From: Ruminococcaceae bacterium UBA1404
Lineage (GTDB): Bacteria; Bacillota; Clostridia; Oscillospirales; Ruminococcaceae
DNA length: 64,000 bases
NCBI GenBank assembly: GCA_002305075.1
Contig: DBQC01000006.1
Span: 17,914-81,913 of the forward strand
Direction: 5' to 3'
Position 1 is the stretch's first letter. Each line of letters starts with the position of its first letter. The translations under genes and the position numbers were made by a program. Below the pieces are notes generated by a model. That model was not told where the DNA came from and did no database searches. It saw only the letters and a program-made list of their open reading frames with translations. Positions 7,330-15,967 of the stretch are shown in pieces.

Positions 7330-8394
7330 ATGGAGCTTAAGGATATGCTGGTTGCCGCCGTGGAGCAAGGGGCCTCCGACCTCCTGCTTATTGCGGGGCT
7401 GCCGCCCAGCATCAAAATACAGGGCAAGGTCCTGCCGATAGAGGAGCAGCCCTCCACCCAGGAGCGCAACCGCACGCTGGTTTTGGGTATCTATGCCATG
7501 GCCGGGCCCCGCTCGCCCGATCGCCTTCTTGATACCGGAGACGACGACTTTTCCTTTGCCCTGCCCGGCCTCTCCCGCTTTAGAGTGAGCGCCTATAAGC
7601 AGCGGGGCAGTTTGGCGGCCGTCATCCGGGTGGTGCGCTTTAACCTGCCCGACCCCGACAGCATTGGCATTCCCCCTGCCGTCATGAATCTGGCCACCCT
7701 CACCCGGGGGCTGGTGCTGGTGTCGGGTACGGCGGGCAGCGGCAAAAGTACCACCCAAGCCTGCCTTGTGGACCGTATAAACCGCACTCGGCATGCCCAT
7801 ATCATCACCTTAGAGGACCCCATCGAGTACCTGCACCGCCACCGCCAAAGCGTGGTGAGCCAGCGGGAGATCACCGTAGATTCCCAGAGCTATGCCGGTG
7901 CGCTGCGCGCCTCTTTGCGGCAGGCTCCCGATGTGATTTTGCTCGGCGAGATGCGGGACTTCGAGACCATCTCCATCGCCATGACCGCCGCCGAAACCGG
8001 GCATCTGGTGGTGTCCACGCTGCACACCCTCGGGGCAGTCAACACCATCGACCGGGTGATCGATGCCTTTCCTCCCGCCCAGCAGCAGCAGATACGCATC
8101 CAGCTGTCCATGGTGCTGCAGGCGGTAGTCTGCCAGCAGCTTCTGCCCGATACCCAGGGGGGCTTGGTGCCCGCCTTTGAGCTGCTGTTGGTCAACAGCG
8201 CCGTGCGCAGCCTGATTCGGGACGCCAAGACCCACCAAATCGATGCGGTGGTGCAGTCCTCGGCAGCCGAGGGCATGGTGAGCATGGATGGCGCTATCGT
8301 CCAGCTGGTGCGCGAGGGTCGGGTGTCCGAGCGAACCGCCATGATACACTGCGTAAACCCCGAGGTGATGGCCCGCCGGCTATCGGCGCTTTAG
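7330..8394 (+). CDS. PilT-like type IV pilus ATPase
   Basis: 354 residues, a hexameric traffic ATPase of the GspE/PilT family that would power pilin assembly or retraction at the inner membrane. Visible motifs: Walker A GTAGSGKST (133-141), Asp box LEDPIEY (161-167), Walker B DVILLGEMRD (201-210), His box GHLVVSTLHT (224-233), and AVRSLIRD (291-298), which matches the AIRNLIRE motif typical of PilT. Length is that of PilT, not of PilB (about 560). It is the only ATPase of the operon. Start ATG 7330 has AAGGAGG eight bases upstream. Confidence 0.88.
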   Translation: MELKDMLVAAVEQGASDLLLIAGLPPSIKIQGKVLPIEEQPSTQERNRTLVLGIYAMAGPRSPDRLLDTGDDDFSFALPGLSRFRVSAYKQRGSLAAVIRVVRFNLPDPDSIGIPPAVMNLATLTRGLVLVSGTAGSGKSTTQACLVDRINRTRHAHIITLEDPIEYLHRHRQSVVSQREITVDSQSYAGALRASLRQAPDVILLGEMRDFETISIAMTAAETGHLVVSTLHTLGAVNTIDRVIDAFPPAQQQQIRIQLSMVLQAVVCQQLLPDTQGGLVPAFELLLVNSAVRSLIRDAKTHQIDAVVQSSAAEGMVSMDGAIVQLVREGRVSERTAMIHCVNPEVMARRLSAL

Positions 8395-8404
8395 GCCGGG
8401 CTGC

Positions 8405-8470
8405 GTGGGGGCTGTGGGTTTTTCATCTCTCACCCAAAATTCATAAAAGGGTGCGAAAAACCGCCCCCAC
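8405..8470 (+). terminator. Long imperfect stem-loop after the pilT-like gene
   Basis: Left arm 8405-8424 (GTGGGGGC...GGTTTTTC) pairs with right arm 8455-8470 (GAAAAACCGCCCCCAC) with a four-base bulge; a nested CACCC/GGGTG pair (8431-8435, 8449-8453) extends it. It lies between the pilus operon and the response regulator and may be a terminator or a leader structure; there is no long T tract. Confidence 0.5.
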
Positions 8471-8528
8471 ACCGACGCTTTATGTGATAACATAGTACTG
8501 AGGTCACAACAGGCATGGAGGAATATAG

Positions 8529-9209
8529 ATGAAACATATTCTCATTGTGGACGACGAGGAAAAAATACGCTTTGTAGTGCGAGAATACGCCGAATTTGAA
8601 GGCTATAAAGTCAGCGAGGCTCAGGACGGCATGGAGGCGGTAGAGCTCTGCCGGGAAGTGAACTTTGACCTGATTATTATGGACATCATGATGCCCCGCC
8701 TGGACGGTTACATGGCCGTGCGAGAAATTCGCAAAAACAGCAATGTGCCGGTGATTATGCTTTCGGCACGGGGCGAGGAATACGACAAGCTGTTTGGCTT
8801 TGAATTAGGCATAGATGACTATGTGGTCAAGCCCTTTTCCTGCAAGGAGCTCATGGCCCGGGTGGGTGCCATTATGGGCCGTGTGGCCCCCGAGCAGGTT
8901 AGAGAGAGCCTGCAGTTTGGCGGCCTCACCGTGGACACTTTGGGTCGTCGGGTGCTGGTGGACGGCAAGGAGATGCAGCTGACCCCCAAAGAATACGAGC
9001 TGCTCTTTTACATGGTGACCAACCGGGGCATTGCCCTCTCCCGCGAGCGTATGTTGCGGGATATCTGGGGCTACTCCTACACCGGCGACGACCGCACCCT
9101 GGACACCCACATCAAGATGCTGCGCAGCAATCTGGGACCCTACCGGGGCTATATAGTCACGCTGCGGGGTATGGGCTATAAGTTCGAGCCGGGTGAGCGG
9201 GTTGGCTGA
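8529..9209 (+). CDS. OmpR/PhoB-family response regulator
   Basis: 226 residues. Receiver domain 1-120: acidic pocket DDEE (8-11), phospho-acceptor Asp in DLIIMDIMMPRLDG (Asp52), Thr/Ser switch region VIMLSARGEEYDKL, Lys in DDYVVKPFS. The C-terminal winged helix (about 130-223) contains LTPKEYELLFYMVTNRG and DDRTLDTHIKMLRSNL, characteristic of OmpR-type regulators. It pairs with the overlapping sensor kinase gene. ATGGAGG precedes the ATG. The 8481-8494 stretch (TATGTGATAACATA), 35 bp before the start, is a short palindrome that could be an operator or part of the promoter. Regulon unknown. Confidence 0.92.
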   Translation: MKHILIVDDEEKIRFVVREYAEFEGYKVSEAQDGMEAVELCREVNFDLIIMDIMMPRLDGYMAVREIRKNSNVPVIMLSARGEEYDKLFGFELGIDDYVVKPFSCKELMARVGAIMGRVAPEQVRESLQFGGLTVDTLGRRVLVDGKEMQLTPKEYELLFYMVTNRGIALSRERMLRDIWGYSYTGDDRTLDTHIKMLRSNLGPYRGYIVTLRGMGYKFEPGERVG

Positions 9210-10641
9210 GCCTAAAAAAAGCGCCAAAAACAACCCCAGCATCGCCCGTGGCGTTTGGAAGTCCTTTATGCTGCTCACGGTGATGATTTTGGGGCTGCTC
9301 TGGCTGATGCAAACGGTGTTTTTTGGCAGCTACTACAAGGCCATGAAGCGCCGACAAATCCTTGCTGCCACCCGGCAGGTGTCCGATGTGCTGGACAGCC
9401 CCACCCGGCTGGAGACCATCTACACCATCGCCACCGACAACGACCTTACCATTGTGCTAAGCCGTCCCGACGGGCGTATGCTCATCGAGGCCGAAAACAT
9501 GGTGCGGGGCAATGTGCTCAAATCTGCGGCCTTAGAGAGCCGGGTGAGCTACTATCTTCAAAGAGCCCGGGCCGGCACCCTGACCGAGCACACCGAAACC
9601 CTGCCCCACCCCTATATGGCCAGCGAGTCGCTGTTTGTGGTTAGGGCGGTGTCCATGGGCGGGGCGCCGGCTGTGCTGTTTATTTATGGTAGCATCGAGC
9701 CCACATGGGCCACAGCCGACATTCTAAGCAGCCAGCTGCTGTACATTACCGGGGTGCTGCTGGTGCTGGCCGGGCTTATTGCGCTGGTTTTGAGCCGGCG
9801 CATCTCCCAGCCCATTGTGCGGCTTACGGCCTCGGCCCAGCAGTTGGCCACCGGCGACTACGCCTCTACCTTTGAGGGGGGCACCTTTGCCGAAATTGAC
9901 GAGTTGGCCGACACCCTTAACGGTGCGGCCGTGGAACTGGGCCGGGTGGAGGCGCTGCGGCGGGAATTGGTGGCCAATGTCTCCCACGACCTGCGCACGC
10001 CGCTCACCATGATTAAGGCCTATGCCGAGATGATTCGGGACCTCACCGGCGACAATGCCCAAAAGCGCGAGGAGCAGCTGGGCATTATCATCAGCGAAGC
10101 CGACCGCTTAGGGCGGCTGGTGAGCGATTTGGTGGCCATCTCCCGGGAGGAGATCTTAGGGGCCGACCTTGAGCGCAGGGCCTACGACCTGGCCGAGGCC
10201 CTTCGGCAGCTGGCCGAGCGCTTTAGCATGAGCTACCCCGACTACCGCTTTGAGGTGGAGGCCCAGGGGCCCTGCATGGTGTGGGCCGACCCCGACCGCA
10301 TTGACCAGGCGCTGTATAATCTGGTGACCAACGCCGTGACCTACACCGGCGAGGACGGTCTGGTGGAAATCAAGCTGCGCCGGATGGTGGGCGCCGCCCG
10401 GGTGGAGGTGCTCGACAGCGGCCCCGGCGTCCCCAAGGAGGAGATGCCGCTGATCTGGCAGCGTTATTACCGCAGCAGCTTTCACAAAACCGCCAAGGCG
10501 GGCACCGGGCTGGGGCTCTCCATTGTCCGGGAGATTATGTCGGCCCACGGAGCCGGCTTTGGGGTAACCGCCCGAAAACAGGGCGGCAGCTGCTTTTGGA
10601 TCGAGCTGCCGCTGGCCGGCAAGCAAAGGCGCCGCTCTTAA
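9193..10641 (+). CDS. Membrane sensor histidine kinase
   Basis: 482 residues. Two membrane helices (about 17-38 and 180-198) flank an extracytoplasmic sensor domain; a HAMP linker follows (RRISQPIVRLTASAQQLATG). The HisKA domain has NVSHDLRTPLTMIKAYAEM with the phospho-acceptor His near residue 263; the ATPase domain has the N box DQALYNLVTNAVTY, a G1 box LDSGPGVP and the G2 box KAGTGLGLSIVREIM. It phosphorylates the response regulator encoded just upstream; the two genes overlap by 17 bp if GTG 9193 is used (TTG 9202 is an alternative). The signal is unknown. A terminator follows at 10672. Confidence 0.92.
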   Translation: MSGLAEPKKSAKNNPSIARGVWKSFMLLTVMILGLLWLMQTVFFGSYYKAMKRRQILAATRQVSDVLDSPTRLETIYTIATDNDLTIVLSRPDGRMLIEAENMVRGNVLKSAALESRVSYYLQRARAGTLTEHTETLPHPYMASESLFVVRAVSMGGAPAVLFIYGSIEPTWATADILSSQLLYITGVLLVLAGLIALVLSRRISQPIVRLTASAQQLATGDYASTFEGGTFAEIDELADTLNGAAVELGRVEALRRELVANVSHDLRTPLTMIKAYAEMIRDLTGDNAQKREEQLGIIISEADRLGRLVSDLVAISREEILGADLERRAYDLAEALRQLAERFSMSYPDYRFEVEAQGPCMVWADPDRIDQALYNLVTNAVTYTGEDGLVEIKLRRMVGAARVEVLDSGPGVPKEEMPLIWQRYYRSSFHKTAKAGTGLGLSIVREIMSAHGAGFGVTARKQGGSCFWIELPLAGKQRRRS

Positions 10642-10671
10642 AAGTTTAATCCATGGTGGTTTAGGCAAAAA

Positions 10672-10708
10672 GGCCGCCCCCGTCAACCGACGGGGGCGGC
10701 CTTTTTTT
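10672..10708. terminator. Bidirectional terminator between the sensor kinase and purL
   Basis: GGCCGCCCCCGTC, loop AACC, GACGGGGGCGGCC, with an A run on the left and seven T on the right, so it serves both convergent genes. Confidence 0.92.
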
Positions 10709-10715
10709 ATTGATA

Positions 10716-13700
10716 TTATAGCGAGAAGTAGTCCACAGCGCCCCTGAATATCTGCTGATAGGGGTCGCCGGGCACATTTTTGTGTATATGCTCACCGCAT
10801 CGCTCCGAGTTGGCCATCTTGCCCAGCACCCGGCCGCAGGGAGAGGTAATGCCCTCGATAGCCCAGTCCGAGCCGCCCGGATTGACCGCCGTATCCATGC
10901 CGGGGCGGCCGAGGGCGTCGGCATACTGGGTGGCAATCTGGCCGCTGCCGGCCATCTGAGCCACAAGGCTGTCCGAGGCGATGAGGCGCCCCTCCCCATA
11001 GGAGATGGGCAGCAGGTGCACATCGCCGGGCTTGTGGTGCATCAGCCAGGGGGACAGGTTGGAAGCCACCCGGGTATAGACCATCTTGGCCTGATGCCGC
11101 CCGATGCGGTTTTGGGCCAGGCTGGGCCCGTCGCTCTCCATGGGGCGAATTTCGCCATAGGGCACCAGTCCCGTCTTAATGAGCGCCTGAAAACCGCCTG
11201 CGATGCCTAAAATCAGACCATCGCGGTTTTTGAGCAGTTCCATCACCGCGTCAGCAATGCGGGGCTGGCTTAAAAATGCCGTGATGAGTTTGGCGCCGCC
11301 CGCAGGCTCATCGCCGCCGGCCATGCCGCTGGGAATGGCCAAGATGTTGCTGTTTGCCAACTGCTGCACAAAGTTGTCCATAGACCACATAAGATCCTCG
11401 GCCGAGCGGTTGCGCACCACAAGGGTCTGGCACTCGGCACCCGCGGCGCTAAAGGCTCGGGTTAGGTCATACTCGCCGCTGCTTCCGGCAAAGACCGGGA
11501 TGAGCACCCGGGGCCGGGCTACCCGCACCGCCGGGCCCCGATGCTGGGCCGCCTGATGGTGGAAGGTGGGCACCGCTGCTGTTTCGGTCTCGGCCTTTAG
11601 GGGGAAGAAGGGCAGCAGCGTGCTCTCCCACAGGGCCTCAATCTCGGTAAGGTCGGCCCGCTGGCCGGCGTAGGTCAGGGCGTAGTCGGCATCGGTGTGT
11701 CCAATATACTCAAACTCCGCAAGCGGCTGGGTGCTCTCTAACAAAATGCCGCCGCAGAGCTTGTCAAACAGCGCATCCCCCGCCTCGATGCGGGCGCCAA
11801 TGCGGTTGCCAAAGGCCATCTTCATCAGGCCCTCGGCCATGCCGCCAAAGCCGATGGCCCAGGCCGACACCACCTTGCCCGAGGCAATGGCGGCCTCCAC
11901 CGCATCAAAGGTCTGGCAGAGGCTTTGGTCCAGAGGCAGACCATGGGCGTCCAGCTCGGGGCTGGCCAGGTACAGATAGTGGCCGGGGGCTTTAAACTCG
12001 GGGGAGATGATGGCCGAGGCCTTTGCGGTGCTGATGGCAAAGGAAATCAGACTGGGAGGCACATCCAAATCCTCAAAGCTGCCGCTCATGGAATCCTTGC
12101 CGCCGATGGCCGCCACGCCCAGCGCCATCTGAGCCTTGTAGGCGCCCAGCAGCGCCCCCACCGGCTTGCCCCAGCGCACAGGGTCCTCTCCCAGCCTTTC
12201 AAAATACTCCTGAAAGGAGAGATAGGCCCGGCGGCGGCTGCCACCCGCCGCAATGAGCTTGGCTATGGACTGCACCACGGCATAGTAGCCGCCGTAGAAA
12301 GGCGACTGCTCGGCGATGGTGGGGTCGTAGCCATAGGCCATCACCGAGGCGGTGTCGGTAGTGCCCTCTATCAGCGGAATTTTGGCCGCCATAACCTGCG
12401 TGGGTGTGTTCTGGTAGGCTCCGCCAAAGGGCAGTAGCACGGTGGCAGCGCCGGCCGTGGCGTCGAACATCTCCACCATGCCCTTTTGCGAGCAGACATT
12501 GAGGTCGCCGGCCAGCGCCTTGAGGCCTTGGGTAAAGCCCAGGGCCGAGCAGGCCAGCACTTCGGGCGGACGGTGGTCGGGAATGGCGGCCCGGGCGGTT
12601 TTGGGAGCGCCGGCGCTGTCTAAAAAGTCCCGGCGCAAATCCACCAAGGTCTCGCCCCGCCACACCATCACCAGCCGCCCGGTGTCGGTGACCTCGGCTA
12701 CTACGGTGGCATCAAGGTTTTCGCTGTCGGCCAGCTCGATAAAGCGCTGGGCGTCCTCTTTGGCCACAACCACGGCCATGCGCTCCTGAGATTCGCTGAT
12801 GGCCAGCTCGGTTCCCGTAAGGCCGGGATATTTTGTGGGCACTTTGTCCAAATTGATAAAGAGACTGTCGGCCAATTCGCCAATGGCCACACTGACCCCG
12901 CCGGCGCCAAAGTCGTTGCAGCGCCGGATGAGCCGGGCGGCTTCGGGATTTCTAAACAGCCGCTGCATTTTGCGGCCCTCTAGGGCATTGCCTTTTTGTA
13001 CTTCGGCACCGCTCTGGATAAGGCTCTCCTCCGAGTGGGACTTGGACGAGCCGGTGGCGCCACCGCAGCCGTCCCGGCCGGTTTGGCCGCCCACCAGCAG
13101 CACTACATCGCCGGGTTTGGGGCGATGACGGCGCACATTGCCCGCCGGAGCGGCCGCCACCACGGCACCCGCCTCCAGGCGCTTGGCCACAAAACCGGGG
13201 TGGTGCACCTCGGAGAGATGCCCGGCCGACAGGCCCACCTGATTGCCATAGCTCGAGTAGCCGGCGGCGGCGGTGGTCATCAGCTTGCGCTGGGGTAGCT
13301 TGCCGGGCAAGGTATCGGCCACGGGGGTGCGGGGATCGCCGCTGCCAGACAGGCGCATGGCCTGATAAACATAGCCGCGGCCGGACAGCGGGTCGCGTAT
13401 GGCTCCGCCCAAGCAGGTGGAAGCACCGCCAAAGGGCTCCATTTCGGTGGGGTGGTTGTGGGTTTCGTTCTTGAACATGAGCAGGTAGTCCTCCTCAGCA
13501 CCGTCCACATCCACTTTAATTTTTACCGAGCAGGCGTTAATCTCCTCAGACTGGTCAAGATTTGGCATAAGCCCGGCCTTTTTGCGCAGTTTGGCCACCA
13601 CGGTGCCCATGTCCATCAAGGTCACCGGGCGCTCGCCATTGGGGTAGAGCCCGGCCCGGGCACCGAGATAATCCTCGTAGACCGCACGGATATGCTCGGG

Positions 13701-14417
13701 CTCAATCTCTATCTGGGTGAGATGGGTGTTAAAGGTGGTGTGGCGGCAGTGGTCGGACCAATAGGTGTCCAGCATCTTAAGTTCGGTCTCGGTGGGGTCG
13801 CGGCTCTCCTGCCTGAAGTAGCTTTGGCAAAAGCGCAGGTCGTCGTAGTCCATGGCAAGGCCCCAGCTTTCCCGCAGAGCCTCAAGACCGGCATCGTCCA
13901 GGTGGATAAAGCCGGTTACAATGGGGGTTTCGGGCGGGGTGGGGGGATTGTCCTTCAGGCTGTCCGGCAGCGAGAGGCTGGCTTCCCGGCTCTCCACCGG
14001 GTTGATGAGATAGTGCTTTATCTGAGCGAGCTCCTCGTGGGACAAAGTTCCCTCAAAAGCATAGATGCGGGCCGTGGCCACATAGGGGCGCTCGCCCAAG
14101 GTCATCATTTGGATACATTGTGCGGCGCTGTCGGCCCGCTGGTCAAACTGGCCGGGCAGCAGCTCGATGGCGACCAACGGCCCCGAAAGGTCCTCGGGCA
14201 GCGCATCGTAGGCCACCTCCAACTGAGGCTGGGCCAAAATGGTCTTGCAGGCCTGGGCAAAATCCTCGTGGGAAAGCCCCTCAACATCGTAGCGGTTAAA
14301 CAAACGCAGCCCAGTAAGACCGGGCAGTCCAAGGGCCGATTTTAGCTCGCTGAGCAGCGTGGCGGCCTCCACCGCCACAGGTTCCTTTTTTTCCACAAAC
14401 ACACGCATAACCGACAT
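10716..14417 (-). CDS. purL: Phosphoribosylformylglycinamidine synthase, single chain, with degenerate glutaminase site
   Basis: 1233 residues; purine synthesis step FGAR to FGAM using ATP and an amide nitrogen. It is the fused Gram-positive form (synthase plus C-terminal glutaminase). Synthase motifs are intact: LMFKNETHNHPTEMEPFGGA, LGGAIRDPLSGRGY, GGQTGRDGCGGATGSSKSH, PFGGAYQNTPTQVMAAKIP. The C-terminal amidotransferase domain (about 965-1233) keeps the fold and motifs such as PSGMAGGDEP and GQIATQYAD, but the nucleophile elbow reads GIAGGFQ with Ala1073 where Cys is expected, and the catalytic His is Asn1203 (MANSER instead of MGHSER); Glu1205 remains. It may use free ammonia or a separate glutaminase. 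AGGAGG lies 9 bases before ATG 14417; mtaB lies upstream on the same strand. Confidence 0.93.
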   Translation of the reverse strand: MSVMRVFVEKKEPVAVEAATLLSELKSALGLPGLTGLRLFNRYDVEGLSHEDFAQACKTILAQPQLEVAYDALPEDLSGPLVAIELLPGQFDQRADSAAQCIQMMTLGERPYVATARIYAFEGTLSHEELAQIKHYLINPVESREASLSLPDSLKDNPPTPPETPIVTGFIHLDDAGLEALRESWGLAMDYDDLRFCQSYFRQESRDPTETELKMLDTYWSDHCRHTTFNTHLTQIEIEPEHIRAVYEDYLGARAGLYPNGERPVTLMDMGTVVAKLRKKAGLMPNLDQSEEINACSVKIKVDVDGAEEDYLLMFKNETHNHPTEMEPFGGASTCLGGAIRDPLSGRGYVYQAMRLSGSGDPRTPVADTLPGKLPQRKLMTTAAAGYSSYGNQVGLSAGHLSEVHHPGFVAKRLEAGAVVAAAPAGNVRRHRPKPGDVVLLVGGQTGRDGCGGATGSSKSHSEESLIQSGAEVQKGNALEGRKMQRLFRNPEAARLIRRCNDFGAGGVSVAIGELADSLFINLDKVPTKYPGLTGTELAISESQERMAVVVAKEDAQRFIELADSENLDATVVAEVTDTGRLVMVWRGETLVDLRRDFLDSAGAPKTARAAIPDHRPPEVLACSALGFTQGLKALAGDLNVCSQKGMVEMFDATAGAATVLLPFGGAYQNTPTQVMAAKIPLIEGTTDTASVMAYGYDPTIAEQSPFYGGYYAVVQSIAKLIAAGGSRRRAYLSFQEYFERLGEDPVRWGKPVGALLGAYKAQMALGVAAIGGKDSMSGSFEDLDVPPSLISFAISTAKASAIISPEFKAPGHYLYLASPELDAHGLPLDQSLCQTFDAVEAAIASGKVVSAWAIGFGGMAEGLMKMAFGNRIGARIEAGDALFDKLCGGILLESTQPLAEFEYIGHTDADYALTYAGQRADLTEIEALWESTLLPFFPLKAETETAAVPTFHHQAAQHRGPAVRVARPRVLIPVFAGSSGEYDLTRAFSAAGAECQTLVVRNRSAEDLMWSMDNFVQQLANSNILAIPSGMAGGDEPAGGAKLITAFLSQPRIADAVMELLKNRDGLILGIAGGFQALIKTGLVPYGEIRPMESDGPSLAQNRIGRHQAKMVYTRVASNLSPWLMHHKPGDVHLLPISYGEGRLIASDSLVAQMAGSGQIATQYADALGRPGMDTAVNPGGSDWAIEGITSPCGRVLGKMANSERCGEHIHKNVPGDPYQQIFRGAVDYFSL

Positions 14418-14484
14418 AGCAGCACCCTCCTGGCTTTATAATCCATGGTTTAAGGCTTTATTGGGCATAAATCAAGTCTCGGGT

Positions 14485-15753
14485 CTAGGGCTCGGCCAAC
14501 TCGCCATAGCACCGAACCCTGTCCGCACCGGTGATGCGCACCCGGGCAAGCTGTCCCTCCCGCCCGCAGGACAGCGATACCGGCGTGTAGTTGGCGCTGT
14601 ATCCCCAGCGGCCTTCGGTCTCGAGCAGCACCTCGGCCACACTGCCGATTTGGGATTCCAAAAAGGCCGCGCGGCTTTGGGCCACCACCTCGGAAAGCTG
14701 CCGGGCGCGGGCTTTGGCTGTGGCGTGGGGGACCCGATGGGGCATGTCCGCCGCCGGGGTGCCCGGCCGGGGAGAATACTCAAAAATATGGGCGTCGGAC
14801 AGTCCAAGCGACTGCACAAAGGCAAGCGTTTTATCAAATTCCTCCTGCGTTTCGCCGGGAAAGCCCACAATCAGGTCGGTGGTAAGGCCAAGACCGGGAA
14901 AAAGCGCCCGGGCGGCCTGGGCCATCTCCCGGTACTGGGCCGTGGTATAGCCCCGCTTCATGCGCTCAAGGGTGCTGTCGCAGCCCGATTGGAGCGAGAG
15001 ATGAAGATGGGGACAAAGTCCGGGCAGCCTCGCCATAACCTCGAGGTCGGCCACTGTGAGCAGCACCGGATCCACCGAACCGATGCGCACCCTTCTGCCC
15101 GGCCCGCAGGCGGCGGCCAGACCGTCGGGCAGGCGCAGCCCCAAATCGGCCCCGTAAAGGGCGAGGTTGATGCCCACCACCACCAGCTCCTTAAAGCCGG
15201 CGGCCACCAAACCCTCGGCTTCGGCGGCAATGTCGGCCGGAGGCTTGCTGCGCAGGTGCCCCCGGGCTGTGGGAATGATGCAATAGGTGCAGTGCTTGTC
15301 GCAGCCGTCCTGAATTTTAATAAAGGCCCGGGTGTGGTCGGCAAAGCCGGTGGCCGTCATGGGTTCAAAGGTATCGCCGGGCTGATGGGGGGCAATATCC
15401 ACTACCCGCTGGCCGGTAAGCAAAAAGCGGCTAACCGCCCCGGGCAGGTCGGCACGATTTTTGGCCCCGGTTATCACATCGGCCTCATGGGGCAGGGCAT
15501 CTTGATCCTCAAGGGCTTGGGGCAGGCAACCGGTCAGGGCAATGACGGCCCCGGGATGCTCCCGGCGCAGCCGACGCAGCAACTGGCCGGCCTTTTTATC
15601 GGCGGCCGCCGTTACGGTACAGGTGTTCACAACCAGTACATCGGCCTTTCCCTGTTCCACGGGTTCATAGCCCGCCTTTTCGAACATCTGCCGAAGAAGC
15701 TGGGTTTCGTACTGATTAACCTTGCAGCCCAAAGTAAAAAAACGAATGCGCAA
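14485..15753 (-). CDS. mtaB: tRNA t6A37 methylthiotransferase MtaB
   Basis: 422 residues. Radical SAM methylthiotransferase that converts t6A to ms2t6A at position 37 of tRNAs reading ANN codons. The N-terminal UPF0004 domain starts FFTLGCKVNQYETQLLRQMF with the first cluster Cys; NTCTVTAAADKKAG carries another; the radical SAM site is DGCDKHCTYCIIPTARG (CxxxCxxC). A C-terminal TRAM-like region ends the chain. The frame is open further upstream to 16026, but TTG 15753 is chosen because AGAGGAG precedes it, homology begins at residue 2, and the longer reading would overlap the divergent peptidase gene. purL follows 67 bp downstream and may be co-transcribed. Confidence 0.92.
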   Translation of the reverse strand: MRIRFFTLGCKVNQYETQLLRQMFEKAGYEPVEQGKADVLVVNTCTVTAAADKKAGQLLRRLRREHPGAVIALTGCLPQALEDQDALPHEADVITGAKNRADLPGAVSRFLLTGQRVVDIAPHQPGDTFEPMTATGFADHTRAFIKIQDGCDKHCTYCIIPTARGHLRSKPPADIAAEAEGLVAAGFKELVVVGINLALYGADLGLRLPDGLAAACGPGRRVRIGSVDPVLLTVADLEVMARLPGLCPHLHLSLQSGCDSTLERMKRGYTTAQYREMAQAARALFPGLGLTTDLIVGFPGETQEEFDKTLAFVQSLGLSDAHIFEYSPRPGTPAADMPHRVPHATAKARARQLSEVVAQSRAAFLESQIGSVAEVLLETEGRWGYSANYTPVSLSCGREGQLARVRITGADRVRCYGELAEP

Positions 15754-15813
15754 TCCACCGGCTCCTCTTTTATAAATCTTTATACCGCTACTGAAAGCAG
15801 GTGTTACTTTACT

Positions 15814-15842
15814 ATTATAGAGAAAAAGTGGCCGCGGCACAA
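15814..15842 (-). promoter_or_regulatory. Candidate sigma-A promoter of mtaB
   Basis: Minus strand TTGTGC (15842-15837), 17-bp spacer, TATAAT (15819-15814), about 60 bp before the TTG start. Confidence 0.65.
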
Positions 15843-15967
15843 TCCCCAAAGCGGCTGCATTTAAGGCAGAATGTGCGCATAGACTTGTACCAAATGCGGC
15901 GGTCTGTCCGCCGGGCCTGCCGCGCGGGCCCAGGGCTTTTGCAGCGCGGAGAATGGAGCGTAGGAGC

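Noticed and set aside
14359..15864. 501-codon plus-strand open frame opposite mtaB and the start of purL
   Set aside because: Antisense to two well-supported genes and without motifs.
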